Source: Ruminococcus sp. AF31-8BH
Lineage (GTDB): Bacteria; Bacillota; Clostridia; Lachnospirales; Lachnospiraceae
Assembly: GCF_003460605.1 (NCBI RefSeq)
Contig: NZ_QTVN01000010.1
Coordinates: 126,501-190,500, forward strand
Direction of reading: 5' to 3'
Length of the DNA stretch: 64,000 nucleotides
Of the stretch, positions 1 through 8,919 are shown one piece after another (the first letter of the stretch is position 1; each line of letters begins with the position of its first letter). The position numbers and the translations under genes were made by a program. The notes under the pieces were generated by a model. It saw only the letters and a list, made by a program, of their open reading frames with translations, was not told the DNA's origin and searched no databases.

Positions 1-286
1 CAGCACCATTACCCTGACCATGGAGGACGACACCGAGGTAGAATGCGCCATCCTGACCATTTTCCCGGTAGATGCCAAGGAGTATATTGCCCTTCTTCCA
101 CTTGATGAGAACGGACAGAACCACGACGGCGAGGTTTATCTGTATTCCTTCGCCCGCACCGAGACAGGCGCTCCTATGCTTTCCAATATCGAGAGCGACG
201 AGGAGTACAATAAGGCTGCCATCGCATTTGACACAGTACTGCAGAATGCGAAAGAGGCAGAGGCTGCCGGAATACCGTTAGAGTAA
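1..286 (+). CDS. DUF1292 family protein, 5'-truncated by window edge
   Basis: C-terminal part of a small acidic DUF1292 (YrzB-like) protein of unknown function. The first ATG (position 20) is probably not the start: the same frame is open to the window edge, and the residues before it (S-T-I-T-L-T) continue the usual strand of this family. Visible features are the hydrophobic strands AILTIFPV and EYIALLPL and an acidic C-terminal helix with YDEEYN-like character. Family members often sit beside alanyl-tRNA synthetase/YqgF genes in Firmicutes, but that neighbourhood lies outside the window. A bidirectional terminator follows and the next gene is convergent. Family assignment fairly sure; role unknown. 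Confidence 0.75.
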   Translation, partial: STITLTMEDDTEVECAILTIFPVDAKEYIALLPLDENGQNHDGEVYLYSFARTETGAPMLSNIESDEEYNKAAIAFDTVLQNAKEAEAAGIPLE

Positions 287-323
287 TTTCCCGGATTTTC
301 TTTTTCAAAAATTTTTAAGCAAT

Positions 324-372
324 CAAAAAGCAGGCTCTGTGATTGATAACTCTTTCACATTGCCTGCTTTTA
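324..372. terminator. Bidirectional terminator between DUF1292 gene and dut
   Basis: A 10-bp stem (AAAAGCAGGC with GCCTGCTTTT) closes a roughly 26-nt loop, with T-runs on both exits. It serves the plus-strand DUF1292 gene and the convergent minus-strand dut gene. Confidence 0.75.
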
Positions 373-439
373 TGGTTTATAATATTCGAAATCCGCTGAT
401 TTACTCACATTTCCCGCGGACTTTGCTCACTGATTTTTC

Positions 440-952
440 TTACTTCGTAGTACTTCCGAATCCGCCGTTTCTCACATCTGTCACATCATCATCCACTGTG
501 ATTCCATACTCCACAAAGATTCCCTGCATGAATCCGGTGTCCGCCTTTAACTCCACCACCTTATTCTCATTGGTGTCATTGGTCAGCTTGGCGAAAATAT
601 GGCCTTCGTTGTCAGAATAGAAATAATCGCTGTCAATAATTCCAACGGTATTGTTCAGCTGCAGGCGGTATTTGAATCCAAGACCGCTTCTTGGATAGCA
701 TTTCAGCACCCACTCCTGATCCATCTCCACACGGATTCCTGTTGGGAACTTGACTGTCTCACCCGGCTTGATAGTAAAATCCACCGGGGAAAAGAAATCA
801 TAACCCGCACTTCCTGCTGTGGCACGTCTTGGCAGACGGATTCCCTCGTAAATCTTCTCTGCTTCCTCCACAGTGGCACCCTCAAAAGCATCCATCCAGT
901 CTGCCACGAAGCGCTCTTTACTTACTTTATGAAATTTCCCGATTCTCTTCAT
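440..952 (-). CDS. dut: dUTP diphosphatase (dUTPase)
   Basis: Hydrolyses dUTP to dUMP and pyrophosphate in the cytoplasm, keeping uracil out of DNA and supplying dTMP synthesis. All five trimeric-dUTPase motifs are visible in the 170-aa product: AGSAGYDFF (46-54), PRSGLG (87-92), NTVGIIDSDYF (101-111, with the uracil-pocket and metal Asp), GFMQGIF (140-146) and the C-terminal glycine-rich arm RNGGFGSTTK (161-170). About 35 extra N-terminal residues precede motif 1 compared with the shortest family members. The start has a strong AGGAGG eight bases upstream. It stands alone between two terminators, downstream of pnp. Confidence 0.9.
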   Translation of the reverse strand: MKRIGKFHKVSKERFVADWMDAFEGATVEEAEKIYEGIRLPRRATAGSAGYDFFSPVDFTIKPGETVKFPTGIRVEMDQEWVLKCYPRSGLGFKYRLQLNNTVGIIDSDYFYSDNEGHIFAKLTNDTNENKVVELKADTGFMQGIFVEYGITVDDDVTDVRNGGFGSTTK

Positions 953-1076
953 AATTCCTCCTGTAAATCACATAATTCATGCTGTGCAGGCCCTATGCTG
1001 CACCTACCTTATTTCATTCAGTGCATGCCCTAAACGCGTTTTTATCTCTCGTATCAGGATGATGCCTACAAGATAT

Positions 1077-1108
1077 AAAGAATGCCGGGCATTTTGTCCG
1101 GCATTCTA
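1077..1108 (-). terminator. Terminator of pnp
   Basis: Perfect 10-bp stem AGAATGCCGG/CCGGCATTCT 47 bp past the pnp stop. The minus-strand exit reads TTTATAT; the plus-strand exit is AAAATT. Confidence 0.7.
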
Positions 1109-1154
1109 AAATTATCGCTGCTTAAAATTCTCTCAGCAATGTGAAATCTTATTC

Positions 1155-3251
1155 TTATTTGGCATCTGCCGGAACATCCTTGATGCTGAAGCTCATTCTT
1201 CCCATCTTGTCTTTTCCAAGGCAGATTACAGTCACTTTATCACCAAGTGTGAGAACATCCTCTACACGGTTGATTCTCTCCTTGCAGATCTTGGAAATGT
1301 GAACCATTCCCTCTTTGCCAGGTGCAAACTCAACAAATGCACCGAACTCTTTGATGCTTACAACCTGTCCGGTAAGGATCTGTCCCTGCTCGAAGTCAGA
1401 AGCGATGATCTCAACCATGCGCTTTGCTTCCTGCATATTCTTATCGTCTACACCGCAGATAGATACAGCACCCTCGTCTGTGATGTCGATCTTCACGCCT
1501 GTGCGCTCGATAATGGTGTTGATTGTCTTTCCTCTCTGACCAACCACATCACCGATCTTCTGAGGATCGATCTGGATCTGGATGATCTTCGGAGCAAATT
1601 TGCCAACAGAAGTACGAGGTGCAGGAATGCATTTCTCAATAACCTCATTGAGGATATACTCTCTTGCTTCCTTGGTACGTCTGATTGCTTCCTCTACGAT
1701 CTGTCTTGTAAGACCGTGGATCTTAATATCCATCTGGATTGCAGTGATACCGTCATGAGTTCCGGCTACCTTGAAGTCCATGTCGCCGAAGAAGTCCTCA
1801 AGACCCTGGATATCGGTAAGAACGATATAGTCATCATCTGTATCACCTGTAACCAGACCGCAGGAAATACCTGCAACCGGTTTCTTGATCGGTACGCCGG
1901 CTGCCTCAAGGGACATAGTGGACGCACAGATACTTGCCTGGGAAGTAGATCCGTTGGACTCAAAAGTCTCGGATACTGTACGAATCGCATATGGGAATTC
2001 CTCTACGCTTGGAAGTACCGGAACAAGTGCTCTCTCAGCCAGTGCTCCATGTCCGATCTCACGGCGTCCCGGTCCTCTGGACGGCTTGGTCTCACCTACA
2101 GAGTAGGACGGGAAGTTGTAATGATGCATATATCTCTTGGTTGTCTCGAACTCGTCAAGTCCGTCAAGTCTCTGAGCCTCTGCAAGAGGTGCCAGAGTCG
2201 TGATGGTGCAGATTTGAGTCTGTCCACGGGTAAACATAGCAGAGCCATGTACTCTCGGAATGATGTCAACCTCTGCAGCCAGAGGACGGATCTGTGTGAT
2301 GGCACGGCCGTCCGGACGCTTGTGATCCTTGAGGATCATCTTGCGAACGGTCTTTTTCTGATACTGGTAAACCGCCTCGCCAAGAACTGCAAGCCACTCT
2401 TCTTTTTCTGCGAAAGCCTCTTTCAGCTTGTCTGTGATCTGTGCGATGTTGTTCTCTCTTGTCTGCTTGTCATCGGAGAATACCGCAACCTCCATCTCTT
2501 CCGGAGGAACAATCTCTTTGATGGCGTCAAACAGCTCCTGCGGAACTGCGCAGGACTCATAGCTGTGCTTCTCTTTGCCGCACTCAGCAATGATCTGGTC
2601 GAAGAATTTGATGATTTCCTGGTTTACTTCGTGTGCCTTATAGATGGCTTCGATCATCTGATCCTCCGGAACCTCATTGGCACCAGCCTCGATCATGATA
2701 ACCTTGTCTCTTGTGGAAGCAACGGTCAGCTGAAGGTCAGAAACATCCTTCTGTGCCAGTGTAGGGTTCACAATGAACTCTCCATTAATAAGACCGATCT
2801 GTGTAGTTGCGCATGGACCATCAAACGGAATATCGGAAATGCAGGTTGCAAGGGAAGAACCAAGCATAGCCGGGATCTCCGGATTGCACTCCGGATCAAC
2901 GGACATAACCATGTCTACCAGTGTGACGTCATTTCTGTAATCCTTCGGGAACAGAGGACGCATCGGTCTGTCGATAACACGAGAGGTAAGGATCGCATGC
3001 TCGCTTGCCTTTCCCTCTCTCTTATTGAAACCGCCCGGGATCTTTCCTACGGCGTACATTTTCTCTTCATATTCAACGCTTAACGGGAAAAAGTCGATTC
3101 CCTCTCTTGGCTCCTTGGAAGCAGTTGCTGTAGCAAGTACGGTGGTATCACCATAATGCATCAGTGCTGCGCCATTGGCCTGTTTCGCAACACGTCCGAT
3201 ATCTACGGTAAGTGTTCTTCCAGCTAATTCCATGGAATAACTTTTGTACAT
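1155..3251 (-). CDS. pnp: Polyribonucleotide nucleotidyltransferase (PNPase)
   Basis: 3'-to-5' phosphorolytic exoribonuclease of mRNA decay; releases nucleoside diphosphates and can also add tails. The 698-aa product has the full family layout: two RNase PH domains with a helical domain between them, then a KH domain (IGDVVGQRGKTIN, GxxG loop GQRG) and a C-terminal S1 domain (GQILTGQVVSIKEFGAFVEF). I place the start at the ATG preceded by AAGGAGAGAAGAC; an upstream in-frame TTG would put the ribosome site inside the gene. rpsO lies directly upstream, the conserved rpsO-pnp order, with a terminator hairpin between them that probably allows partial read-through. Confidence 0.95.
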   Translation of the reverse strand: MYKSYSMELAGRTLTVDIGRVAKQANGAALMHYGDTTVLATATASKEPREGIDFFPLSVEYEEKMYAVGKIPGGFNKREGKASEHAILTSRVIDRPMRPLFPKDYRNDVTLVDMVMSVDPECNPEIPAMLGSSLATCISDIPFDGPCATTQIGLINGEFIVNPTLAQKDVSDLQLTVASTRDKVIMIEAGANEVPEDQMIEAIYKAHEVNQEIIKFFDQIIAECGKEKHSYESCAVPQELFDAIKEIVPPEEMEVAVFSDDKQTRENNIAQITDKLKEAFAEKEEWLAVLGEAVYQYQKKTVRKMILKDHKRPDGRAITQIRPLAAEVDIIPRVHGSAMFTRGQTQICTITTLAPLAEAQRLDGLDEFETTKRYMHHYNFPSYSVGETKPSRGPGRREIGHGALAERALVPVLPSVEEFPYAIRTVSETFESNGSTSQASICASTMSLEAAGVPIKKPVAGISCGLVTGDTDDDYIVLTDIQGLEDFFGDMDFKVAGTHDGITAIQMDIKIHGLTRQIVEEAIRRTKEAREYILNEVIEKCIPAPRTSVGKFAPKIIQIQIDPQKIGDVVGQRGKTINTIIERTGVKIDITDEGAVSICGVDDKNMQEAKRMVEIIASDFEQGQILTGQVVSIKEFGAFVEFAPGKEGMVHISKICKERINRVEDVLTLGDKVTVICLGKDKMGRMSFSIKDVPADAK

Positions 3252-3374
3252 GTCTTCTCTCCTTTTCAATATAAAATCTTCATCTGCCAGAACACAAGTC
3301 CGAAACGACTGAAAAACACACTTCAGACCAAATGTCCTTTTCAGAAGTCTCGGAAATTCTGGCTTTACATCTTA

Positions 3375-3400
3375 AAATGGGGCGGATGGAAATCCGCCCC
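3375..3400 (-). terminator. rpsO terminator/attenuator before pnp
   Basis: Strong hairpin GGGGCGGA-tggaaa-TCCGCCCC starting 13 bp past the rpsO stop. The minus-strand exit ATTTTAAG is a short T-run. It probably terminates part of the transcription before pnp. Confidence 0.7.
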
Positions 3401-3413
3401 TTCCGCATACTAA

Positions 3414-3680
3414 TTATTTTCTTAAGCCTAATTTCTCAATCAGTGCACGGTATCTTTCGATGTCTGTTTTCTTTAAGTAAGCTAACAGTCCACGTCTCTG
3501 ACCTACCATTTTCAGCAGACCACGTCTGGAATGATGATCCTTGTGGTTGTTCTGTAAATGCTCAGTAAGCTCCTGGATTCTTGCAGTAAGAACAGCTACC
3601 TGTACCTCTGGTGAACCAGTATCTCCCTCACATCTTGCATACTCTTTCATGATTGCTGCTTTCTTTTCTTTTGAAATCAT
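3414..3680 (-). CDS. rpsO: 30S ribosomal protein S15
   Basis: Primary 16S rRNA-binding protein of the small-subunit platform; helps form bridge B4. The 88-aa product has the standard length and signature, including [11 protein letters not shown] (residues 20-30), the HLxxHxKDxHSRRGL stretch (DHHSRRGLL near 48-56) and the C-terminal LIEKLGLRK. The start has AAGGAGG upstream. A consensus promoter and a roughly 150-nt structured leader lie upstream, compatible with the S15 autoregulation known from other bacteria. Confidence 0.97.
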   Translation of the reverse strand: MISKEKKAAIMKEYARCEGDTGSPEVQVAVLTARIQELTEHLQNNHKDHHSRRGLLKMVGQRRGLLAYLKKTDIERYRALIEKLGLRK

Positions 3681-3829
3681 TTTGATTTCCTCCTTATATT
3701 TTAGTGGTCTCCCATGCAGGTATTCCTGCGGGGACGTAATCGCCGCATATTAAGAGACGGTCGGAGTCTCCAACCCCTGAATATGGGCTGTTCTCTTGTA
3801 TGGTGAACAAAAAAATTCCTGTTCACACC
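3681..3829 (-). promoter_or_regulatory. Structured rpsO leader, candidate S15 autoregulatory RNA
   Basis: The transcribed leader holds successive hairpins: GTGAACA/TGTTCAC around a T-rich loop near the 5' end, GGTTGG/CCGACC, and GCAGG/CCTGC just before the ribosome site. S15 is known to bind folded leaders of its own mRNA in several phyla. Assignment to that mechanism is inference. Confidence 0.4.
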
Positions 3830-3835
3830 TTGCCT

Positions 3836-3864
3836 AGTATAGCATACCAAAAAACTTCTGTAAA
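3836..3864 (-). promoter_or_regulatory. Sigma-A promoter for rpsO
   Basis: Minus strand reads TTTACA, 17-bp spacer, TATACT. Confidence 0.8.
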
Positions 3865-3884
3865 CCACTTTTTCACAAAATTAC

Positions 3885-5552
3885 TCAGAAATCTTTCCAG
3901 CGGTCTTCCCGCTTCTCCTTCTGCCGTTCCACATGATCCTCATCCAAAAGGTAAAAGGCAATATTTGTGGCATGGTCTGAGACTCTTTCCAGGCCGGAAA
4001 TAATATCCGAAAAGATCATTCCCGCCTCTGCCGTGCATTCTCCCCTTGTCAGACGCAGAACATGGGACTCCTGCAGATCCTTTTCCATCTGGTCCACCTG
4101 ATCCTCCAGATCCAGAATATCCTGCATATGGGTCAGATTGTTATGTGCAAACATATCCAGTGAATAAGTCGTGACCTTAATAACCAGATCCAGCATGGCG
4201 GAAAGCTCTGCCCTTGCCTGGGGACTGAACTCAATTTTCTGATTCAGCCTCACTTTTGCCGCATCTGCAACGTTTTCCGCATGGTCTCCGATGCGCTCAA
4301 TATCATTTACAATATGAAACAGGCCGCCAATGCTTTTGGCATCCTCTGCCGGAAGGGTGGTCTGGTTCACCTTGACCAGATAGCTGGTAATCTCATGGTT
4401 GAGAAAATCAATCTGCTTTTCCACCACATAAACTTCCCCGATATCCGCCTCGTCCAGGGTGATCAGGGCATTCATAGCGCGTTCCAGATTGGTAACGGCC
4501 AGCTGTCCCATGCGGCTCATCTCCTGAATAGCATCAAACACTGCCGTTGTGGGAGAATAAACGGATTTTTCCCCAATATACTGCAGGCAGAAGCCATCCT
4601 GGTTCTTTGTCTCTTCCTTTTTTACAAAGAAGCCGGTAAGCTTTACGATCTGTCTGGTAAAGGGTGCCAGCATCAGCACCTCCACGATCTTGATCAAGGT
4701 ATGGGCATTTGCCACCTCACGTCCCGGATTGTGTCCGGAAATGGTTTCTATGAAATGAGTGATGGGCTCCAGCCCAATGGAAATCACCACATACATGATG
4801 GCAGTGCCGATGATATTAAAAAACAGATGGATCAGAGCTGCCCTCTTGGCATCCCGTTTCCCGCTAAGTCCCGCGATCAAGGCAGACACGCAGGCTCCAA
4901 TGTTGCAGCCCAGGATAATAAAGAAGCAGATCCGCATATCCAGAAGTCCCTGGTTAGCAAGCAGCAGGATAATTCCCACAGTTGCAGAAGAGCTCTGCAG
5001 TACTGCAGTTACTGCCATGCCTGTAACAAGTGCCAGGGAATGGCTGTTCAGGGAACCCATGGCATTTACCACCTGCGGGGATTCCTTCAGAACACTCATG
5101 GCAGAGGACATGGAGGTAAGCCCCATGAACAAAATGCCAAAGCCCACCAGCACCTCGCCGGCTCTCTGAACCCTGGTCTTCCTGGAAAACATCAGCATGA
5201 AGATTCCTGCCATAATGATCACAGGCGCCAGCTCCGATAAGTTAAAGGCGATCAGCTGGGAGGTAATGGTCGTACCGATGTTGGCTCCCATAATCACGCC
5301 CGCAGCCTGATACAGGTTCATAAGCCCCGAGTTGACGAAGCTCACTGCCATAACCGTGGCTGCACTTGAGGACTGGATAATTGCGGTAAAAAAGGTTCCT
5401 ACCAGGATCCCACGAAGGGGAGTCTTGGTAAAAAATTCCAGAATACTTCGCATTTTGGCTCCTGCGGCCTTTTCCAGGCTGTCGCTCATCAGGCGCATTC
5501 CATACAGGAAAAGTCCCAGTCCGCCCATTAATCCAAGTATGATTTCTGCCAT
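3885..5552 (-). CDS. Na+/phosphate cotransporter family protein with PhoU-like domain
   Basis: Inner-membrane protein predicted to move phosphate with sodium. The N-terminal 300 or so residues hold two inverted Na/Pi-cotransporter repeats, each with the diagnostic QSSSA motif (residues 60-64 and 186-190). The C-terminal 200 residues are a soluble helical PhoU-like domain (IERIGDHAENVADAA). Length (555 aa) is typical of the bacterial YjbB/NptA-like group. The start overlaps the ribF stop as TAATG, so it is translationally coupled to the long operon upstream. Several members of this group are implicated in phosphate export; direction cannot be read from sequence. Confidence 0.85.
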   Translation of the reverse strand: MAEIILGLMGGLGLFLYGMRLMSDSLEKAAGAKMRSILEFFTKTPLRGILVGTFFTAIIQSSSAATVMAVSFVNSGLMNLYQAAGVIMGANIGTTITSQLIAFNLSELAPVIIMAGIFMLMFSRKTRVQRAGEVLVGFGILFMGLTSMSSAMSVLKESPQVVNAMGSLNSHSLALVTGMAVTAVLQSSSATVGIILLLANQGLLDMRICFFIILGCNIGACVSALIAGLSGKRDAKRAALIHLFFNIIGTAIMYVVISIGLEPITHFIETISGHNPGREVANAHTLIKIVEVLMLAPFTRQIVKLTGFFVKKEETKNQDGFCLQYIGEKSVYSPTTAVFDAIQEMSRMGQLAVTNLERAMNALITLDEADIGEVYVVEKQIDFLNHEITSYLVKVNQTTLPAEDAKSIGGLFHIVNDIERIGDHAENVADAAKVRLNQKIEFSPQARAELSAMLDLVIKVTTYSLDMFAHNNLTHMQDILDLEDQVDQMEKDLQESHVLRLTRGECTAEAGMIFSDIISGLERVSDHATNIAFYLLDEDHVERQKEKREDRWKDF

Positions 5553-6454
5553 TAATTATGATCTCCCTCATTAAAATAAGCCCTGCCATCTTCGGCATCT
5601 GCCAGAAGTCTGGCTTTTAACGCCTCGAGAGAGGAAAATTTCCTCTCAGGACGCAGGAACTTTTTAAAATCAACACGGCAGTTTTCTCCGTAGAGGTCTT
5701 CCTCGCAGTCAAAAAGATAAGTCTCCACACCAACAAAGCTCTCACCTACCGTAGGCTTATAGCCAATGTTGGTGATTCCGTGGTAAACCTTTTCCCCGAA
5801 ATAGGAGCTTGTCACGTACACGCCGTTTGGCGGCAGGATCTTACTCTTTGGGGGAACAAGATTGGTGGTGGGAAGAAGGACTTTATGCCCCATCCCACGC
5901 CCGTGGACTACCTGGCCCTCCACAAAATAATCCGCTCCCATCAGAGAGCTTACTTTTTCCATATTTCCCTTTTTCAGTTCTTCCCTGATAAAGGTACTGC
6001 TGATTTTCCGGCGGCCGTCCATCTCCTTGGAGAGGATTTCCACCTGGAAGCCATATTTGCTTCCAAATTCTTCCAGAAGCTTTGGGGTGCCTTTGCGCTC
6101 AAAGCCGAAACGGTTGTCTTCCCCGACTACCACATAGGAAGCCCCCAGATCTCCCATCAAAATCTCTTTTATAAAATTCTCAGCCTTCATATGCCGGATC
6201 CTGTCATCCAGCTGACATTCCACCAGCACATCCACGCCAAGCTTTTCAAGAAGGGAAGCCCGCTCCGCACTGGTCAGGATCATGTTGCTGGAAGCATCGA
6301 TGGCAAACAGGACTGCCTGCTCCCCAAGTGCCTTTCGCTCCTTGATCTTCTCTACCAGCTTGCGGTGCCCGCGGTGGATCCCGTCAAATTTTCCCATTGT
6401 TACTGCACAGTTGGCAAGTTTCGGAAACTCACCCTCTATCTTCAGGTATTCCAT
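5552..6454 (-). CDS. ribF: Bifunctional riboflavin kinase/FAD synthetase
   Basis: Phosphorylates riboflavin to FMN and adenylates FMN to FAD. The N-terminal half is the nucleotidyltransferase domain (TMGKFDGIHRGHRKL, with the HxGH-like motif). The C-terminal half is the riboflavin kinase barrel (GRGMGHKVLLPTTNL, then GVYVTSSYF). Length is 300 aa from the ATG that follows AGGAGG by four bases; an upstream in-frame TTG was rejected because it would bury that site. It lies 11 bp after truB, the common truB-ribF order. No FMN riboswitch is visible upstream. Confidence 0.93.
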   Translation of the reverse strand: MEYLKIEGEFPKLANCAVTMGKFDGIHRGHRKLVEKIKERKALGEQAVLFAIDASSNMILTSAERASLLEKLGVDVLVECQLDDRIRHMKAENFIKEILMGDLGASYVVVGEDNRFGFERKGTPKLLEEFGSKYGFQVEILSKEMDGRRKISSTFIREELKKGNMEKVSSLMGADYFVEGQVVHGRGMGHKVLLPTTNLVPPKSKILPPNGVYVTSSYFGEKVYHGITNIGYKPTVGESFVGVETYLFDCEEDLYGENCRVDFKKFLRPERKFSSLEALKARLLADAEDGRAYFNEGDHN

Positions 6455-6465
6455 ATATCCTCCTG

Positions 6466-7356
6466 TCAAAACATCTTTACCGGATAATATTTCTTTTTCC
6501 CCTTATCCCACTGAAAAATACCTGTAAATGTTTTGTCACTGGCATACATGCGCACCCAGCCCTCTTTGTGCTGGGGACTTACCAGATTCTCAGACAGCGG
6601 ATTGCCGTTTAACAAAAGCCTGTCCCCGTAGGAATCCGCATAAACTGCGGGATAATCCGCCAGAACCTGTTCCACCGGATAGATCTGATCCTGGATGGTT
6701 CCTTCTTCCATAGCTGCCTGTACCTCTGAAAGGGTGTGGCTCTCTTCCAGGGAAAATCTGCCCACCTTTGTGCGGAGCAGCTCTTCCATGCAGCCGCCGC
6801 AGCCAAGCTTCTCCCCCACATCATGGCACAGGGTGCGGATGTAGGTTCCTTTGCTGCAGGTTACCCGGATTTTCACCAGGGGAAGATGGATTTCCAGCGG
6901 CTCTATCTCATAAAAGCACACCGGACGTGCCTTTCTCTCTACGGTTTTGCCTTCTCTTGCCAGCTCATAAAGCTTCTTTCCATCCACCTTCAGGGCGGAA
7001 TACATAGGCGGAACCTGCATCTGCTCCCCTACAAAGCTTCTCAGCACTTCTTTTACTTCTTCCTCTGTGACAGACACCTCCCTTTCCTTCAGGACTGCCC
7101 CCGACATGTCCTGGGTGTCTGTGGTGATGCCAAGATGAAGCACAGCCTCATAGGTTTTCTCCTTGTCTGTAAGAAGATCCACCAGCTTGGTTCCTTTTCC
7201 AAGAGCCACCGGAAGCACTCCTGTTGCATCCGGGTCCAGAGTGCCTGTATGGCCGATCTTCTTCATATGGAGGATTCCCCGAAGCTTGGCAACCACGTCG
7301 TGAGAGGTGAAGCCTTTTTCTTTATGAATTACAATAATTCCCTGAAATTCTGCCAT
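6466..7356 (-). CDS. truB: tRNA pseudouridine(55) synthase TruB
   Basis: Isomerises U55 in the T-loop of elongator tRNAs. The catalytic motif GHTGTLDPDATGVLP (residues 35-49) is present with the nucleophilic Asp at 41. Downstream motifs YEAVLHLG and RVTCSKGTYIRTL also match. The C-terminal region after about residue 235 resembles a small PUA-like extension. Length 296 aa is usual. The start overlaps the nrnA stop as TAATG. Confidence 0.95.
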   Translation of the reverse strand: MAEFQGIIVIHKEKGFTSHDVVAKLRGILHMKKIGHTGTLDPDATGVLPVALGKGTKLVDLLTDKEKTYEAVLHLGITTDTQDMSGAVLKEREVSVTEEEVKEVLRSFVGEQMQVPPMYSALKVDGKKLYELAREGKTVERKARPVCFYEIEPLEIHLPLVKIRVTCSKGTYIRTLCHDVGEKLGCGGCMEELLRTKVGRFSLEESHTLSEVQAAMEEGTIQDQIYPVEQVLADYPAVYADSYGDRLLLNGNPLSENLVSPQHKEGWVRMYASDKTFTGIFQWDKGKKKYYPVKMF

Positions 7357-8318
7357 TACTCATCCTGTCCTAAAAGCTGTTTTTCGATCTGTTCTGAAAT
7401 ATTGTTGATTACATCATACATGGAGCCAGCCAGGTCGCAGCCTGCAGCCCTGATATGGCCGCCGCCGCCAAAGTAGGATGCGATCTTGCTTACATCCACT
7501 TTTCCATTGGAACGAAGTGACACCTTGAACAGCTGGCTTGCATGCTCATAGATAAACATTGCCACTTCCACGCCCTTTGTCAGGCGAAGCTGGCTTACGA
7601 TTCCGTCCAGGTCAGCAGGCTGTACGCCGTAGAACTCCATATCACGCATTTTCATGTAGCCCACAATGCATTTGCCGTCCAGAAGCATAATGCTCTCTGC
7701 CAGCACACGTCCCATAACCTGGTTCTGGATATAGCTCTTCTGGTAAAAGGACTGGTCGATAATGTTGGAGAAATCCACACCTTTTGCCATCAGGTCACCT
7801 GCAATGCGCATGGTGTCCGGGGATGTGGAAGAATACTGGAACACGCCTGTGTCGTGGATCATTCCCGTATAGATGGCAGTTGCAATGTCCAGGTCGATCT
7901 TCTCTTTGTCCAGAAGGCTGTACAGTACCTCACTTGCGGAGCTGATCTCGCCCTTTACATGATTGGTATCTGCAAAGCCCGGATTGCTGATATGATGGTC
8001 AATGCAGACTGTCTTTTTCGCATGGGCAAAATGCTCCCTTGCCACAGCCAGACGGTCCAGTGCACTTACGTCGCAGGTTACAAAAAGATCATATTCCTTC
8101 TCTTCCCCTGCCTCATATTTCACTTCATCCATGCAGGCAATATGTCCGAATACCGGCTTTGGCTTCTCCAGATAAATGTCTGCGTGAATCTTCGGATACC
8201 ACTTTTTGATATACAGATAAAGTGCCATGCAGGAACCTACGCAGTCGCCGTCCGGGCGCACATGTCCGCCGATTCCCATAGTCTTCACACCATCCAGGAT
8301 TTCTTCGATTCTTTCCAT
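7356..8318 (-). CDS. nrnA: DHH-family oligoribonuclease/pAp phosphatase
   Basis: Manganese-dependent phosphoesterase that degrades short oligoribonucleotides and dephosphorylates pAp in organisms lacking Orn. The DHH domain is at the N-terminus: GHVRPDGDC (18-26), TCDVS (81-85) and the DHH triad at 107-109. The DHHA1 domain at the C-terminus carries FGGGGHIRAAGC. Length 320 aa fits NrnA. It lies between rbfA and truB, the standard Firmicutes order, and is coupled to truB by a one-base stop/start overlap. Confidence 0.92.
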   Translation of the reverse strand: MERIEEILDGVKTMGIGGHVRPDGDCVGSCMALYLYIKKWYPKIHADIYLEKPKPVFGHIACMDEVKYEAGEEKEYDLFVTCDVSALDRLAVAREHFAHAKKTVCIDHHISNPGFADTNHVKGEISSASEVLYSLLDKEKIDLDIATAIYTGMIHDTGVFQYSSTSPDTMRIAGDLMAKGVDFSNIIDQSFYQKSYIQNQVMGRVLAESIMLLDGKCIVGYMKMRDMEFYGVQPADLDGIVSQLRLTKGVEVAMFIYEHASQLFKVSLRSNGKVDVSKIASYFGGGGHIRAAGCDLAGSMYDVINNISEQIEKQLLGQDE

Positions 8319-8341
8319 TCCTTCACCTCATTATTCTCATC

Positions 8342-8372
8342 GCGGCGGCCAGCCACTTGACCGCTGGCCGCC
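8342..8372. repeat. Strong palindrome between rbfA and nrnA
   Basis: GGCGGCCAGC and GCTGGCCGCC pair perfectly around a 9-nt loop. Neither exit has a useful T-run on the minus strand, so this looks like an RNA-stability hairpin or REP-like palindrome rather than a terminator. Just beyond it, the GATGCACA..ATCATGC string resembles part of the element at 36.2 kb. Confidence 0.5.
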
Positions 8373-8426
8373 GTTTCACGATGCACAAAAATCATGCACA
8401 CTGTAGTTTCACACTCTTCTGCTGAA

Positions 8427-8828
8427 CTATTCCTCGTTTGCGTCTGCTGCTTCTTCCTCGCCGCTTCTTAAGTGATCATGCTCAATCACATCATCGATCA
8501 GCTTGGACATATTTACGCCGTACTCAATGGACTCGTCCAGGATAAAACGGATCTCCGGAGTGTTGCGAAGATTCAGGTTCTTTGCAAGCTGACGGCGGAT
8601 GTAGCCTTCTGCGCTTTTCAGGCCGCTGATGGTGGATTTCTTGGATTCCTCACTGCCAAGCACGCTGATAAAAGCCTTGCAGGTCTTAAGGTCCGGTGCA
8701 ACCTCCACAGCCATCACAGATGTCATGGGATGGATGCGCGGGTCCTTGATCTCACCGCGGATGATATTGCTCAGTTCTTTTTGAACCTCTGCATTGATCC
8801 TGGTATTTTTGATACTGTTTTTTCTCAT
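8427..8828 (-). CDS. rbfA: Ribosome-binding factor A
   Basis: Late-acting 30S maturation and cold-adaptation factor that binds near the 16S rRNA 5' end. The 133-aa product has the KH-like fold pattern of RbfA, with INAEVQKELSNIIRGEIKDPR near the N-terminus, VEVAPDLKTCKAFISVLG in the middle and LRNTPEIRFILDESIEYG near the C-terminus. A strong TAGGAGAG site precedes the ATG. A terminator-like hairpin separates it from infB, suggesting reduced expression relative to IF-2. Confidence 0.95.
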   Translation of the reverse strand: MRKNSIKNTRINAEVQKELSNIIRGEIKDPRIHPMTSVMAVEVAPDLKTCKAFISVLGSEESKKSTISGLKSAEGYIRRQLAKNLNLRNTPEIRFILDESIEYGVNMSKLIDDVIEHDHLRSGEEEAADANEE

Positions 8829-8865
8829 GATTGGTCTCTCCTATACAGGTGCGCCCGTAGCATAT

Positions 8866-8903
8866 GAAAAATTGGGAGCAAATACCCATTGCCCCCAATT
8901 TTT
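8866..8903 (-). terminator. Terminator-like hairpin between infB and rbfA
   Basis: AAAATTGGGgGCAA pairs with TGCtCCCAATTTT, and the minus-strand exit is T-rich. It probably attenuates the distal half of the operon. Confidence 0.6.
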
Positions 8904-8919
8904 ATTTTTCAAACAGGCT

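Noticed and set aside
1299..3083. 594-codon plus-strand frame opposite pnp
   Set aside because: Antisense shadow of a conserved gene: Cys/Leu/His-rich, no family resemblance, no ribosome site.
6455..6465. FMN riboswitch before ribF
   Set aside because: Only 11 bp separate truB and ribF and no RFN-like motif is visible in the area.
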